Shown here: piece by piece, positions 1 to 12,000 of the stretch
Layout: each line of letters opens with the position of its first letter
Numbering within the stretch: position 1 is the first letter of the stretch
Assembly: GCA_039105265.1 (NCBI GenBank)
Contig: JAPFFF010000073.1
Span: 124,001-188,000, forward strand
DNA length: 64,000 bases
Direction of reading: 5' to 3'
DNA from: Tritrichomonas musculus
Lineage: Eukaryota > Parabasalia > Tritrichomonadida > Tritrichomonadidae
Program-made: the position numbers and the translations under genes
Notes under the pieces: generated by a model
The model's input: the letters and a program-made list of their open reading frames with translations, nothing else
Database searches by the model: none
What the model was told of the DNA's origin: nothing

Positions 1-1193
1 TACATGTCATCAGTGATCATGTAATGATTACTCACATCATGCTTTTTCTGTTTTAAAATAATGTATAAGGATTCAGTAAAAAATGATGAACCAACATTCG
101 TAAATGGGATAGTGTAGTTATCTACATCTTGATTATCTTTAGTTGCTGTTGTATTCAAAACTTTTTTGCTTTTGTTTTTTGCCTCTTCTATATTTTTTGC
201 AAACCAAACTTTGTTCATATTAAAGCGAAAAAGATGATTCATTATTTTCTTCTCATAAAACAAAAAGAATTCATTTATTTTATCAATGTATTTTGGATTT
301 GGTGCTTTATTCATGCTTGTGTAATTAAAATGAAAATCATTCATTTTTCTTGAATTGTTTGTATTATGATTTTTTATTGCATTGAATTCAAAATCATTTT
401 TTTTCGTATTGTTTTTTAATTTGTTAACTTTCTCTAACATGATTAATCTGTCTTTAATTGAGCCTCTCCTTCCTCGAATTGGATAAAGAATTGTGAATAC
501 ACGCGATTCATTTTGGCTTCCAAAAACAGCCAGTCCAGTGTTCCAAAAAGGCTCTTTTCTATCCTCTTTAATATTAACATTACTTGAAAAAGCATCAATG
601 AAAGTAACAAATTCTCCATCAGTTAAAAAGTTCCAAGTCTTAAAATCTACTGTTTCATTATAGACGCGAATCATGTCATGCGTCATATTGTATGGAAAAA
701 TGTAAAACAATTTAAATAATTGATTGTTTGGATGAATTGTTTTTCCATTATATCCATAATATTCAAGTTGACATGCACCAGTTTGGTTGTGGGCCAGGTA
801 GTAACGATATGGCCTTAGGACGGCACCAATATTAATTTGATCACAAAATTTTTTGAAATAATAAATGTTCTCTGGAACACATCGAACAAGTCCACCATTT
901 TGAACAAATAATGAGGTATAGCTAGTAGTAATTTCAAACCTTTGCAGATAATCTCCAATCATGTATGAATATGACATCGAATCGGTAGAAATATGGTCTG
1001 CACACAAAAAATAAACTGATTGTAAGGAAGCACCTCGTATTTGAAGCCAAGGAAGGAAAATTGCAATAATAATTATAAGACTAGATATTGTTTGAAAGAC
1101 ACTAATAATAACATTTCTATTTTGAACATTATCACACAATTTTTTTTCTTCAAATGGAAGTAATTTTGTCTTTTGTGAATCCAATTTTTTTGC
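1..1193 (-). CDS. Partial membrane-anchored protein with large presumed extracellular region (C-terminal part outside the window)
   Basis: Read on the minus strand, this stretch is open for 397 codons without a stop and runs off the left edge. About 30 residues in there is one hydrophobic segment (VIISVFQTISSLIIIIAIFL), then a mixed polar region with aromatic and cysteine-containing motifs such as DHISTDSMSYSYMIGDYLQR and YLAHNQTGACQLEYYGYNG. A single N-terminal anchor followed by such a region is the layout of sensor-type membrane proteins (cyclases, kinases), but the diagnostic C-terminal domain is not in the window, so that is inference. The 5' end is odd. An in-frame ATG lies at 1209-1211, but an in-frame TAA (1194-1196) follows after five codons, and the next in-frame ATG is downstream of the hydrophobic segment. 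Either the start is non-canonical, the gene is newly broken, or there is an assembly error. Base composition and the long open frame argue that it is real coding sequence. Confidence 0.6.
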
Positions 1194-1211
1194 TTATAAA
1201 TATCTTACCAT

Positions 1212-2547
1212 CAATAGGTTTTTCTTATCTATAAAAATAGCTATATATCATATATTTTTAATTATTTCCCAATATATATAATATATTTATGTTTATTATA
1301 AATATTTATAATTAATTTATTAAATAAATGATAAAATTTCATTTTTTTACTGAGAAAAAAGAATATCGGAAATGCAGTTATAAATCAAAGAAAAAATTCA
1401 AAATGAAAAGACATAGGAAACATTATAGAGTTTAAGTTACATCTCATGATATAATCATATTTGTATAATATTACTAAAATAAATTAAATTTAATTTTAAA
1501 AATATCTCCAAATAATAAATATATAATACAAATAATTTGATTCTTGTCATCATTCAAAATTTTATATTTTGAAATAAATAAATAAAATTTTATTTTATTT
1601 TTTTCTGAATGATCTTTTTTGAAATTGCAGATATATTATCATATTTATAATAAAAAATCTACATTTATTTCAAAAATTAATTTATGGCATTGTTTCATGT
1701 TTATTTATCAAAGGCAAGAATGATATCAAAAAAAAATTTACCTTAATTTTTTTCAAATTATATAGATATCAACTATTCTTAATTATTGATATAAAAAAAC
1801 TATTTTAATACATCTCCAAAGCAAATCTTTGATTTCAATTAGATAAAAAAATAATGAAGCAAAATAATGAAAAAAAAAATATTCATCCCAATATAAAAGT
1901 TAATGGCAAAATAATTTAGTTTATACAGAATATGACTCAATCGATATTTTATAGAAATTAAAAAATATCTGATTGTATAAATAAAATTTTATAAAAAAAC
2001 CCTACATAGAATTAGAAGAGATGCATTCAAATACATCAATCTGGCTAATAAATATGTCATACATGAAGATGATCTTAGAAATCAGATTGTTATTTCATTT
2101 TAAGATTTTTTATTCAGAAGGAATTAATATAAACAAAAATGTTAAAAAACAAAATCACTATTATTTATATGCTACTCAGTTAAAATATTAGGAAGTGTGA
2201 TTTCATCAATGAAATTTCATAAACTATTTTAATTCTAAGCTTAAAATAGTGGTTATTTCAGTTTTAAAAACCAATATTAACACATTTTATAATCCAAAAT
2301 AACCAGTACCAATCAAAATGACAATTATATTTTTTTGATAAGAGTAAATTTTTAAATGATTGTACTAATTATAAAAACATAAACTATTTTTCTTAAGGAA
2401 GCTGTTTGATGTATCTAATTTTTCGTTATGACAAATTGAATGAAAGGGATGCAAAATGTAAAAAAAAAAAAAAATTGAAAGAAAAAGGAAGTTAAAATTC
2501 CTCTCAAAATTTCAATGTTTTTTTAAAAAAGTAATTTTCATAAACTC
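1212..2547. other. AT-rich intergenic region, no gene seen
   Basis: About 1.3 kb dominated by A and T runs with stops in all frames. I see no tRNA, no clear inverted repeat and no coding remnant. It separates two divergently transcribed membrane-protein genes, so promoters of both should lie at its ends, but no clean TCAYT initiator stands close to either start. Confidence 0.6.
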
Positions 2548-5019
2548 ATGCTTTCCATTCTCATCCTAATTTTATTTATCGATTCAAATCAACTTATCAA
2601 CCAAGACGAGAACCAACATGCCATCAATTTACAAGATACACTCCCAAATTGTATATTTAATAAAATATATTCTAAAGATGTATTTTCATCATCTGTTATA
2701 TGCTTTAAAAAATGTAAATTTTTTTCCATAAGATCACCAGGATGGAATGGTGGTGCCCTTATTGTTCACTTGACAACTGCATATAATCTGACCAATTATA
2801 TAATAGATTGCGTTTTCGAAAAATGCCACACTAAGGATGCCGGTGCCATGTTTTTTCAATCAGTAGTGAAAGGTTCTAATTTAGTAATCAACAATACATA
2901 TTATAAAGATAATTCTGCAGAATTACAAGGAGGTGCCGTTAGTATACTGGGGACCAATTATTCAATTATTAATTGCAATTTTGAAGGCAATTTTTTATTC
3001 GACAAGAGAGAAGAATCCTTTGGTGGCTCAATTTATCTATCAAATTCAAATGGAACCATTGAAAAATCCACTTTTTCAAACAATTTTGTTCATGTAACAT
3101 ATGACGAAGCAGCAACAATATACTCTTATGGAGGGGCAGCTAGTTTTAAAAATTCAAGTGTAATATTTAATAATTGCACATTTAAAAACAACACAGCATA
3201 TGCAACACCATTTAAAGTAATGTCACGTTCAAATGGCGGAGGGATATATTTTTACAGAACAGAAGGAGAATTAACAAATTGTTATTTTCTAAATAATTGT
3301 GGTACTGGGAATTCGACATATAGACCCACGCTTTCAAATGGAGGATCTATTTACAGTGTGTATTCACTTCTAAGCTTCAATGAATGCCATTTTTTCAATA
3401 ATAGCATTCAAGATATTGGAAAATCTTTTGATTACGTAGGAAGCATGCAAGGCGGTGCTATTTATGGATATTATAGCAATGTGACATTATATAAATGCCC
3501 TTTTGAGAATAATTTTGCTCTTGCAATTGCAACAGAAAGCATTAATTCATTGAATATTTTAGGCGGTGCTCTTTATTTAAATGGAATCAAAGTAATTAAA
3601 GATTGCGAATTTATTAACAATTCGATTTACTTATTAACTAAGAAACATTGGAATAATCAAATATATGGTGGTGCAATCTTTTCTACAAGCAATATGACTT
3701 GCACAAATTGTAAATTTATTAATCAAACTCTATTCATGAATTCTTCAAAATTTTATGTAGTTGGAGGATCAATTCATACTAATCTTTTAGGTAATATTAT
3801 CGAAAATTGTTTGTTTTTGGATTCATCAGCAATTGCAGGAGATAATTCAGGCTCTTCTTATGGTGGTGCCATATCAATATGTAATGGAACCATAAAAAAT
3901 TGCGTTTTTTTAAATTGTATCGCAAAGCATGGTGCTGATATTTACTTTAGATTATTATGTGACGTTTATAATTTATCAAAAAATAGTGATAACGCTGTCA
4001 TTGTTTCAAATTGCATTTTTCAAGAAACAAAAAGTCGAGATTTTTTGATGGATTCTCTTTTCTTTCACACTAGTCCTTGTAATTCAACAAAACCTATTGT
4101 TTTCACAAATAATTCAGTTCTTGTTATTCATTCAAATATTAGTAAAATTCTTTTATTTGGAGGATTTAAAAATAAAAATACTATAGTCCATTCAATTTTC
4201 AGGCATAATTGTATTTGGCCATATGATGATTCATTCTTTAGTAATACAACCATTCTTTTGGATGAAAATGGACTGAAAAGTGTGACATTTTACGATGCTT
4301 TTGATTCAATTTGCGCTTTGCCAACGAAAGAATTTACTTCATCTCTAATATTTACATATTCAAATATATTTTCAAAATCAAGTCCATTTACAAAATCAAG
4401 TATTTTTACAGGTTCTAAAACGTTTACAAATTCAAGACCTTTTACTAAATCTAATATTTTTACTCAATCAAATTCTTTTGCATTAACCAAAACAAAACCT
4501 TTCACATTTTCAAATTCGTTTACTAATTCAAATCCATTTACATCTTCAAAACATTTTACAAATTCTAATATATTTACAAATTCTAATATTTTTACTCATT
4601 CTAATATTTTTACACAATCTAATTCTTTTACAAATTCAAACTCATTTACTAAATCAAATTCATTTACAAATTCAAATATATTTACTAATTCTAATGCATT
4701 TACACAATCAAATTCATTTACGTTATCTTCAACAAAACCTTTCACATTTTCAATAATATTCACGAAATCTGATCATTTTACTTATTCAAATGATTTCACA
4801 TTATCAAATGATTTTTCTGATTCATTGCCATTCCTGAGTGATACAGACATTTCAAATGGTAAAAATAACAAACTTTATTTTATTATTTTGATTGTTGGAA
4901 TCATTATAATTATATTAGTTATTATAATTATTATAATTATTATTATATTCAAACGTAGGAATCAAAACGAAAAGTATAGTTCTTTGATTGATCAATCAAT
5001 TAATAATAGTGAGATATAA
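2548..5019 (+). CDS. Pmp-like surface protein with GGA(I/V)/FxxN repeats, Ser/Thr/Phe stalk and C-terminal membrane anchor
   Basis: 823 residues. The N-terminus (MLSILILILFIDSNQ) is a likely signal peptide. Residues about 40-500 carry repeated GGA(I/V/L) and FxNN/CxFxNN motifs (GGAVSILG, GGAIYGYYSN, GGALYLNG, GGAIFSTS, CTFKNNTA), the hallmark of chlamydial polymorphic-membrane-protein repeats, which also occur in trichomonad surface proteins and form a beta-helix. Residues about 595-765 are a low-complexity stalk built on a five- to six-residue unit (SN-x-FT-x), rich in Ser, Thr, Asn and Phe. A very hydrophobic, isoleucine-rich segment at about 773-800 is a transmembrane helix, followed by KRRN and a short polar tail of about 20 residues. 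Expected topology is extracellular beta-helix, stalk, anchor, tail, suggesting an adhesion or surface-display role by family analogy. The stop is directly followed by A residues (TAAAAA), compatible with the UAAA-type poly(A) signal known in trichomonads. Confidence 0.85.
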   Translation: MLSILILILFIDSNQLINQDENQHAINLQDTLPNCIFNKIYSKDVFSSSVICFKKCKFFSIRSPGWNGGALIVHLTTAYNLTNYIIDCVFEKCHTKDAGAMFFQSVVKGSNLVINNTYYKDNSAELQGGAVSILGTNYSIINCNFEGNFLFDKREESFGGSIYLSNSNGTIEKSTFSNNFVHVTYDEAATIYSYGGAASFKNSSVIFNNCTFKNNTAYATPFKVMSRSNGGGIYFYRTEGELTNCYFLNNCGTGNSTYRPTLSNGGSIYSVYSLLSFNECHFFNNSIQDIGKSFDYVGSMQGGAIYGYYSNVTLYKCPFENNFALAIATESINSLNILGGALYLNGIKVIKDCEFINNSIYLLTKKHWNNQIYGGAIFSTSNMTCTNCKFINQTLFMNSSKFYVVGGSIHTNLLGNIIENCLFLDSSAIAGDNSGSSYGGAISICNGTIKNCVFLNCIAKHGADIYFRLLCDVYNLSKNSDNAVIVSNCIFQETKSRDFLMDSLFFHTSPCNSTKPIVFTNNSVLVIHSNISKILLFGGFKNKNTIVHSIFRHNCIWPYDDSFFSNTTILLDENGLKSVTFYDAFDSICALPTKEFTSSLIFTYSNIFSKSSPFTKSSIFTGSKTFTNSRPFTKSNIFTQSNSFALTKTKPFTFSNSFTNSNPFTSSKHFTNSNIFTNSNIFTHSNIFTQSNSFTNSNSFTKSNSFTNSNIFTNSNAFTQSNSFTLSSTKPFTFSIIFTKSDHFTYSNDFTLSNDFSDSLPFLSDTDISNGKNNKLYFIILIVGIIIIILVIIIIIIIIIFKRRNQNEKYSSLIDQSINNSEI
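4330..4845 (+). repeat. Degenerate 15-18-bp coding repeat of the Pmp-like stalk
   Basis: Within the Pmp-like gene, units of the type TTTACAAATTCAAAT recur in phase with the reading frame and encode (S/T)N-x-FT-x. Third-position variation between units (tca/tct, aat/aac) shows the array is not freshly expanded, while the phase is kept, suggesting selection on the peptide repeat. Confidence 0.8.
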
Positions 5020-5820
5020 AAATAATATTTCACATTAATTTAAATAAAAAAAGTTTGATTATATTCTCACTTCCAGCTCTTATAAACATTTTTGTTGAGA
5101 TAATTAAAAGTTTGATTATATTCTCAATTCCAAAATTGGATTTTTTTTCGATATCTAAATATTCTATATTTAGAAAATTCAAAGTAACATTCGATACTTT
5201 AAAATTATTTGAAAAAAGTGATGTGAAATGTCAGTTTTCCGGATTTCAAAAAAAATTCCAATTTTGGAATTTTTTATGATGAGTTAATTAAAGATAAATT
5301 GATCAATTTATTATATTTTTTATTACAAAATGTATCTTTATTCATCTTAGAGGATTGTATTTTATTGATTATCCAAATTTGGTAATAATATTTTTTTATA
5401 TAAATTGAGAGAAATAAAGGGGGTCGATTCAAAAAATAATTAATTTCAAGGGAAAACGATAATAAAAATTTATTTTGAGAAAAAAATATTTGAAAAAAAA
5501 ATTTTTTTCTTAAAATTATATTTTCTGAAAAAATATTCAATTTTTTCTTAACTTGATCGTCGACCCCTATTTTATTGAATGAGACCCCTATTTTTTTTGG
5601 AGCACTTTATTCATTAAAATAATCATGATAAAAAACAAAAATCAGCATATATGCTGAATATTTATAGATAAACCAGATGAAATGATTGATAAAAATTAAA
5701 ATTATCTTTCTAGTTTTTTTATATAAAAACAAAGTTGTGCCAATTTTTTACTAAAAAAACTAAAAAAACTAATAAAAAGATATTTTTATTCTTATTTTTG
5801 AACCAAAAAACTAATATTTA
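5020..5820. other. Intergenic region with short direct and inverted repeats
   Basis: No convincing gene. A 22-24-bp direct repeat (AAAGTTTGATTATATTCTCA) occurs at about 5050 and 5107. A GGGGGTCGA motif at about 5419 faces TCGACCCC at about 5564, and a further GACCCCTATTTTTTTT lies at about 5582. These give short inverted arms roughly 150 bp apart, which could be the ends of a very small decayed element. A short open frame on the minus strand here (5274-5540) looks like chance. Confidence 0.5.
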
Positions 5821-5934
5821 TTATTTTTTATTAAATAAATTTATATCAAAAATATATATACTTTGAGTAGGCAAACTACCTATCATCTTTTCTTCATCAT
5901 CTGATACACTATTTGGTGGTTCAATAGTTCTCAT
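5821..5934 (-). pseudogene. Remnant of a BspA-like protein cytoplasmic tail
   Basis: A 37-codon minus-strand frame contains SDDEEKMIG, which matches SDDEEKMTG in the cytoplasmic tail of the BspA-like protein encoded just upstream on the same strand (about 6270-6300 in that gene). It lies about 100 bp beyond that gene's stop codon. The simplest reading is the surviving 3' end of a second BspA-like gene, or a partial tandem duplication of the tail. Function as an independent gene is unlikely. Confidence 0.55.
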
Positions 5935-6028
5935 AAGTTCTCAATTGGATATACCAGCCATATATAATTTAAAAAACAAGAATTTATAATAAAAATCAAT
6001 TAATTATTTATTGAAAAAGTTGACTAGC

Positions 6029-9000
6029 TTAAAACCAATAGTCATCTTCATATACTTTATCATTATTATTTTGATGATCATTATTATCCTGTTGTCCAAT
6101 ATTATCAATGTTTAATTGGTTTTCATTAATGCTTGATGTGTTTTCATTAATGCTTAATTGGTTATCATCATTACTTAATTGGTTTTCATCAATGTTTAGT
6201 TGATTGTCAGTAAACTGAACTTTTTTACTTTTAGAATTTTGTGGCTCATTAATATTTATAGTTGCACTGCCTGTCATCTTTTCTTCATCATCTGAGGCAA
6301 GATCTTGTAACAATTTCATGTCTCGTTCATCGAATTCTCTATTCGTCTTCTCCTCTCTGCAGTACAAAATTATACAGGCAAGAGTGATGAAGAACACTGC
6401 TGCTGAACCACAAGAAATACCAATCAACATTTCTCGGGTAATTTTATGCTTCTGTTTGACGACTTCGATGGAAACGAAAGTTGGAGAACTTGTCATTGAA
6501 TAGAATCTAATGACGTAAGGCATGAAGTTCCACACGTAAGATTCAGAATGAATCATTGTTGCTTTGCCTCCAATGACTGTCACAGAATAAATATCAGAGA
6601 AAGAAGAAAAGTATGAAAAACTGACCGATTTCCAAAGAACATAAGAAATTGTCATACTATTAGACATTGTCATTTCAGGACCACTCTGTGTGAATGGGTT
6701 AGTTGGACAAGCAACATCAGTCATTTCAGGACAACTGCATTCAGCAGGATCAAGTGTTGGACATTTTGTTCCTATTTCTTCACAGTTGCATTCTGGACAA
6801 GAAGCAGGAACTTCTGGACAATTCGTCGATTCTGGACAGCTACATTCACTTGATTCTGGACAGCTACATTCACTTGATTCTGGACATGAGCATTCTTCCT
6901 GTGGAGGACATGAAACGTTGTCATCTTTAGTGAGTCCTGTATCAATTCCATACCAAAGATATCGTCCATCACTTTCCAATTTACTTTGAACGATGTAATT
7001 TTGCCACGAGTTGTCTGTTGGAAGCGAGACAGTTGGCAACACACCTGCATTCTTGAAGATATCTTCATTGAATCTTGTTGGTGGCTGATCACCTAAGCTA
7101 ATGTTTGTTAGTTTGTTGCAATTCATGAATAATCTTGATGATCCCTGTGGAACAGAGATGAGCTTTGAAAGATCAATCATCTTCAAACTTAGACAGCCTT
7201 CAAAGCATGAATCTCCATAAATCTTTTCTAATGAATGCAAATCTAAGTTTTCAAGTGATTCACAATTCTTGAAACAATTTGAAGATATTGAATAAGCTAT
7301 ATCAAGATCGATTTTTGTTAATTTTGTCAAATTTGCGAAAGTGTCACTTGGAACAACTTGAAGAAGTGGAAGAGAAATCTCTCGAAGATTGACATCACCT
7401 ACAAATTCATCACTTCGAATTGAAAATTGTAACAACAACTTCAAAACCTCTAAATTTGGAATATTTTGAAGAGCTCCATAGCCAAGATTCACTTCACAAT
7501 GAATTACAATCTCTTTCAATGAATCACAGCCATCAAATGTGCCACTCGCAATATCTGTCAGTGTTCCAATGTTCGCTGTAAATCTTTCAATGGTCAAACT
7601 CTGTGAAATGATATTTTTCAAGTCTTCTTGACTAACAAGACCTCCGATTAATTCAAGATCTTTCAATTCAGATGTATTTGTTGTATTATCTTCGAGTAAG
7701 AAAAGTCTATCTTCTTTGTTTTGATTGTTCGTTAATTTTCTACTCCTGTATTCAATGTTGTTGATTCTGTAGATCAAGAATTGTGGCAAAAATGCAGAGT
7801 CAATCTTGATTCCGCACCATTTTTCATCTTCTTTGATATCATCAACAACATGCGATTCATCATCATAAGATAAATAATCAGCTTTGTTTGGAAGCTGCAA
7901 TTTAACTTCAGTACAATCAACAAATGTGTCTTTATGGAAAGTCATAGGTTCAACTGATGGTAATCTCAACATTGTTAATTGATTACAATCTTCAAATATT
8001 TTTGATCCTGATGAATCAACCCGCATTAATGATGATAAATCAACATCTCGAAGATTTGTACAACCTGAAAAGATATAATCGCCTCTCAATTCTTTGCAAC
8101 GTGGAATTATCAATGTATTCAAAGATGAACAATTTCTAAATGAACCTTCAGAAATGAGAGGAACTTCTGCAAATTCACATGATAATAAAGAAGAACATCC
8201 TCGGAAGCAATTTCTCATCAATGTCACATTGTGCATGATTTTAACATGAATCAAATTCGTCAAGTCTTTGAATTGTTCTGATTCAATAATCGTTGACTCC
8301 AATATTGTATTTTCAGTGATAGTCAATCTGGATAATGAAGGAAAAGTTCGTAATTCATTCATGTGAGTATTCTTGACCATTCCTTGTTGAATTTCAATTG
8401 ATTTTACTTCTGTTACTAAACTTAATTCAGCGGCACTTGCAAGTGATGAACTTTGGACGGATTGTTGTTCATTTATTGAGACTGTCAAATAAAGTTGAAC
8501 CAGATCAATTCCACACCATTTAAGATCATCTTTAACATCACCTTCAACATCTGTATTGGCATCATAATTCTGCAATACTTCATTCGAGAGTCCATATATA
8601 ATGACTTCTTTTCCAATGAAAGTGTTTTTATTGAATGTTTTTGGAGGAGTTTCAGGCAAATAAATCATTGTTAATGGACATTCTGCAAATATTTTTGATG
8701 ATGTTGAATCAACATTAACTAAATTAGTAATACTGACTGATGTCAACGAAGTACATCCTTCAAATTGTGAATCTCCTTCGAATGTGTTAACATTCAAACT
8801 TATTGATTCAAGACTCGTACATCCTTTGAATGCTGAATCACCAATCTTCGTTGCTTCATTCATTTCAACATATTTAAGCTTTTTACAATCTTTAAAGAGC
8901 TCGTTTGGAATGTTTGTCACTCCAGGTAATGTTACAGAGATCAAATCTAATCCACTGAAATATCCATCTGTGTATTCACTTCTCGTGTTGACAGAAGCCG

Positions 9001-12000
9001 ATATTTTCAATGTTTCTAAGAATGGAAGATTTCTAAGAGTATCGACTAATGTTGTTATTGGAACGAGTCCTCTCAATATTTCTAGTGTAATGATTTGTGA
9101 CTCTGAAATACCTGATGCAATGATACAGTCTGACAGTTTATTACCATTGTAAATGTTGCTTCGTTGGTTAATTTTAATGTTCACGATTGTTGAAGGTAAA
9201 ATAATTCCACACCAAAGACCATCTTCTTTTTGATCCCCTGAAATAGAAATATCTTTATCATAAGTGTTGTAATCTTCTTCGTTTGGAAGAACAAGAGACA
9301 ATTGATCTTGAAGTCCTTGGAAAGTGTCTTTGTGGAATCTTTGAGGTGGTTTTGAAGGAAGTTTTATGATTGAGAATTTCGAACATCCAAGGAAAATTCG
9401 ATTTGATGTTGAAGGAACAGTTGTTAATGATTGCAATGATAATGATCTCAATTCATTGCAACTTTCGAAGTGTGAATTTCCAATGATTGTTAAAACATCA
9501 TTCAAAATAACCGTTTTCAGTTTAGAACATCCTTTAAATGCAAGTCCTTCAATTGATGTTGCTTTATTGATTTGTGCATAAGTCAGAGATGTGCATCCAA
9601 GAAATGCTTCTTCTTTGATTTCAAAGTTCGTCTTTGAAAATATTGTAATTGTTTTTAGATTCTCATTTTCAGCGAATGCATTCGCTGGGATACTTTTAAC
9701 TGATACATTCTCTCTTACTGTGAATGATGTAATTGAATCAGGTAGTGGAAAATCACTTTCTGTTATTTCTCCTTCAATCATTTCAACTACTTTTGCTCCT
9801 TCTGGAACCATGCTCTTCAGTGTAACTCCATTTATTCGATCACCATCAACTGAAATCAAGAACAACGAATATCTTAATCTCAATGAATAGAAACGCATAT
9901 CATTATCAACTGAGTCAGCTGCATCATAATCAACTGCTGCCTTATTTGAAATTCCAATTAAAAATGGACTCACATCTAATAAGAACTTTCCTTGAGAAAG
10001 AGTTGGAGGAGTTTCTGCCAAAGTGATCGATGAAATTAAAGGAGAATTCTCAGAAATGTAACCAGTGATTGTTGCTGTTTTCAGATTAGGAAGTTCAATG
10101 TTTTTGAGAATTGAATTATTTGAGAAGAAATGTGAACCAGTTAATGTGTCAACAAGTTCAAAAGAAATCATTTCAAGAGAAGTTGGCCCAAAGAAACATT
10201 TTGATCTCAATTCTTTAACATTTGGACAACTGATCGTTGATAATTGTGAACAACCTTGAAATGCTGATTCATCAATTATTTTGAGACTAGAGAAGATGTA
10301 GACTGTTTTGATTTCTTTATGATTCAACAAGAAGTTCTGTGGAATAATGTCACCATCAATTGAAACTGATGCTTCAATTCTTAATTCATTCAGATCAACA
10401 AAATTATCTTTGAATGACATCATTTCTTCTTGTGTTAAATGACCTGCAACTATTCTCAAGTTTGATACTGATGACATACTTACTCCTGCTGCTGTACATG
10501 CTTCTGATAATGTTGCACCAACACCATTCATATCATCAGCAACTATTGTTGTCATGTCAAATGCTGACAATTCAATTCCACACCATTTGTGATCTCCTGC
10601 TTCATCTCCATCAATACTTGCATCATTGTCATAAATATCAATTGACTCTGCTGGAATGTAAATCTTACATGAGAGATCTTTGAATGTTTCTCTGTTGAAT
10701 GTTTTAGGTGGCCTGTCTGGAAGGGAAATGTATTTCAATCCTCGACATCCTTGGAATATGTTTGATGATGTCGAATTCACATTGATTAAAGTTCTAAGTG
10801 ACAAAGATGGAAGATTTTCACAGTTGTAAAAGTTATAATCTCCTATCAATTCAATTAAACTAGGAAGTTCAAGATCAACAAGATTTAAACAACCTTGGAA
10901 TGCAGATGATTCAACAGTTGAAACTAAAGGCAACTTGCATGAAATCATTTCCTTAAAATCAAGAAATGTGTTCTCTGGAACATTTTTTGCATTTGGAAAA
11001 CTAATGTGTGTCAATAATTGGGGAGATGGTATTGAACCAAATTGAATTGTTTCAAATCCTAATGTAACTTGTTTAAGAGCAGAACATCCAGCTAAGCAGT
11101 TCGAATTAAATTTAATGCATGAAGGAAGATTGATTTCAATCAGACTTGAACAATCATAAAACATTTCAATTTGCAGATAGGGCATGCTCTTCATTGAAAC
11201 ATGTTTAAGTTCTATACAAGATTGAAATTGAACTCCATGATCTGCATAGTTATAATTATCAGTTCCTGCTTGACCAAGTGAATCTAAATTGATTGAAGTC
11301 AAATTTGTGTAAGCAAAAGATCTAGCTCCAAGTTCACGTAATTTTGGTAAATGTATATGCTCAAGTTTACAACAGTCGTAGAATGCATACTTGAATATAT
11401 ATGAACAATTCTCTGATGAGAATGAGAGGAGATTATGACATTTATAGAATGCGTATTGATTGATATTGGTCACAGATGGCAAGTCAACTTCGATTAATCC
11501 AGGATTTTCTCTGAATGCATCTTCACCAATGATATCCAATTTAGGAAATGTAAGATTATTAAGTGAGCTGCATCCATAGAATCCTCTGTAATTAATTTTT
11601 ACCAAGTTTGGCATATCAATGTAAATAAGATTATTACAACTATAAAACATTTCAATTTGAACATAAGTCATTAAATTCATTGTGACATGAGTAAGAGCAT
11701 CACAACCTTCAAATTGAGCACCATGATCTTTATAGTTATAATCATCAGTACCAGCTATTGTAAGAGTATTAAATTCAACTTCTTTTAAACCTGTATATGA
11801 GAATGCCCTTGCTCCAAGATCTTGCAATTTTGGAAAGTTAACATATTCAAGACTACTACATTTGTCAAATGCATATGAATTAATGGTGGTGACATTCTCC
11901 ATGTTTATGGTTTTAAGTTTTGCACAACTAAAAAATGCATATGAACCAATTGATGTACAATTTTGAGCTGTTATTGAAATAAGATTAGGACATTCTCTGA

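Noticed and set aside
1181-1211. Short intron explaining the early stop in the left-edge gene
   Set aside because: GT is present (ATGGTAAG), but no ACTAAC-type branch site and CACAG/ACAG acceptor follow at a suitable distance.
6318-10683. Several plus-strand open frames of 60-120 codons opposite the BspA-like gene
   Set aside because: They are antisense shadows of the repeat-rich coding strand, with no independent motifs.
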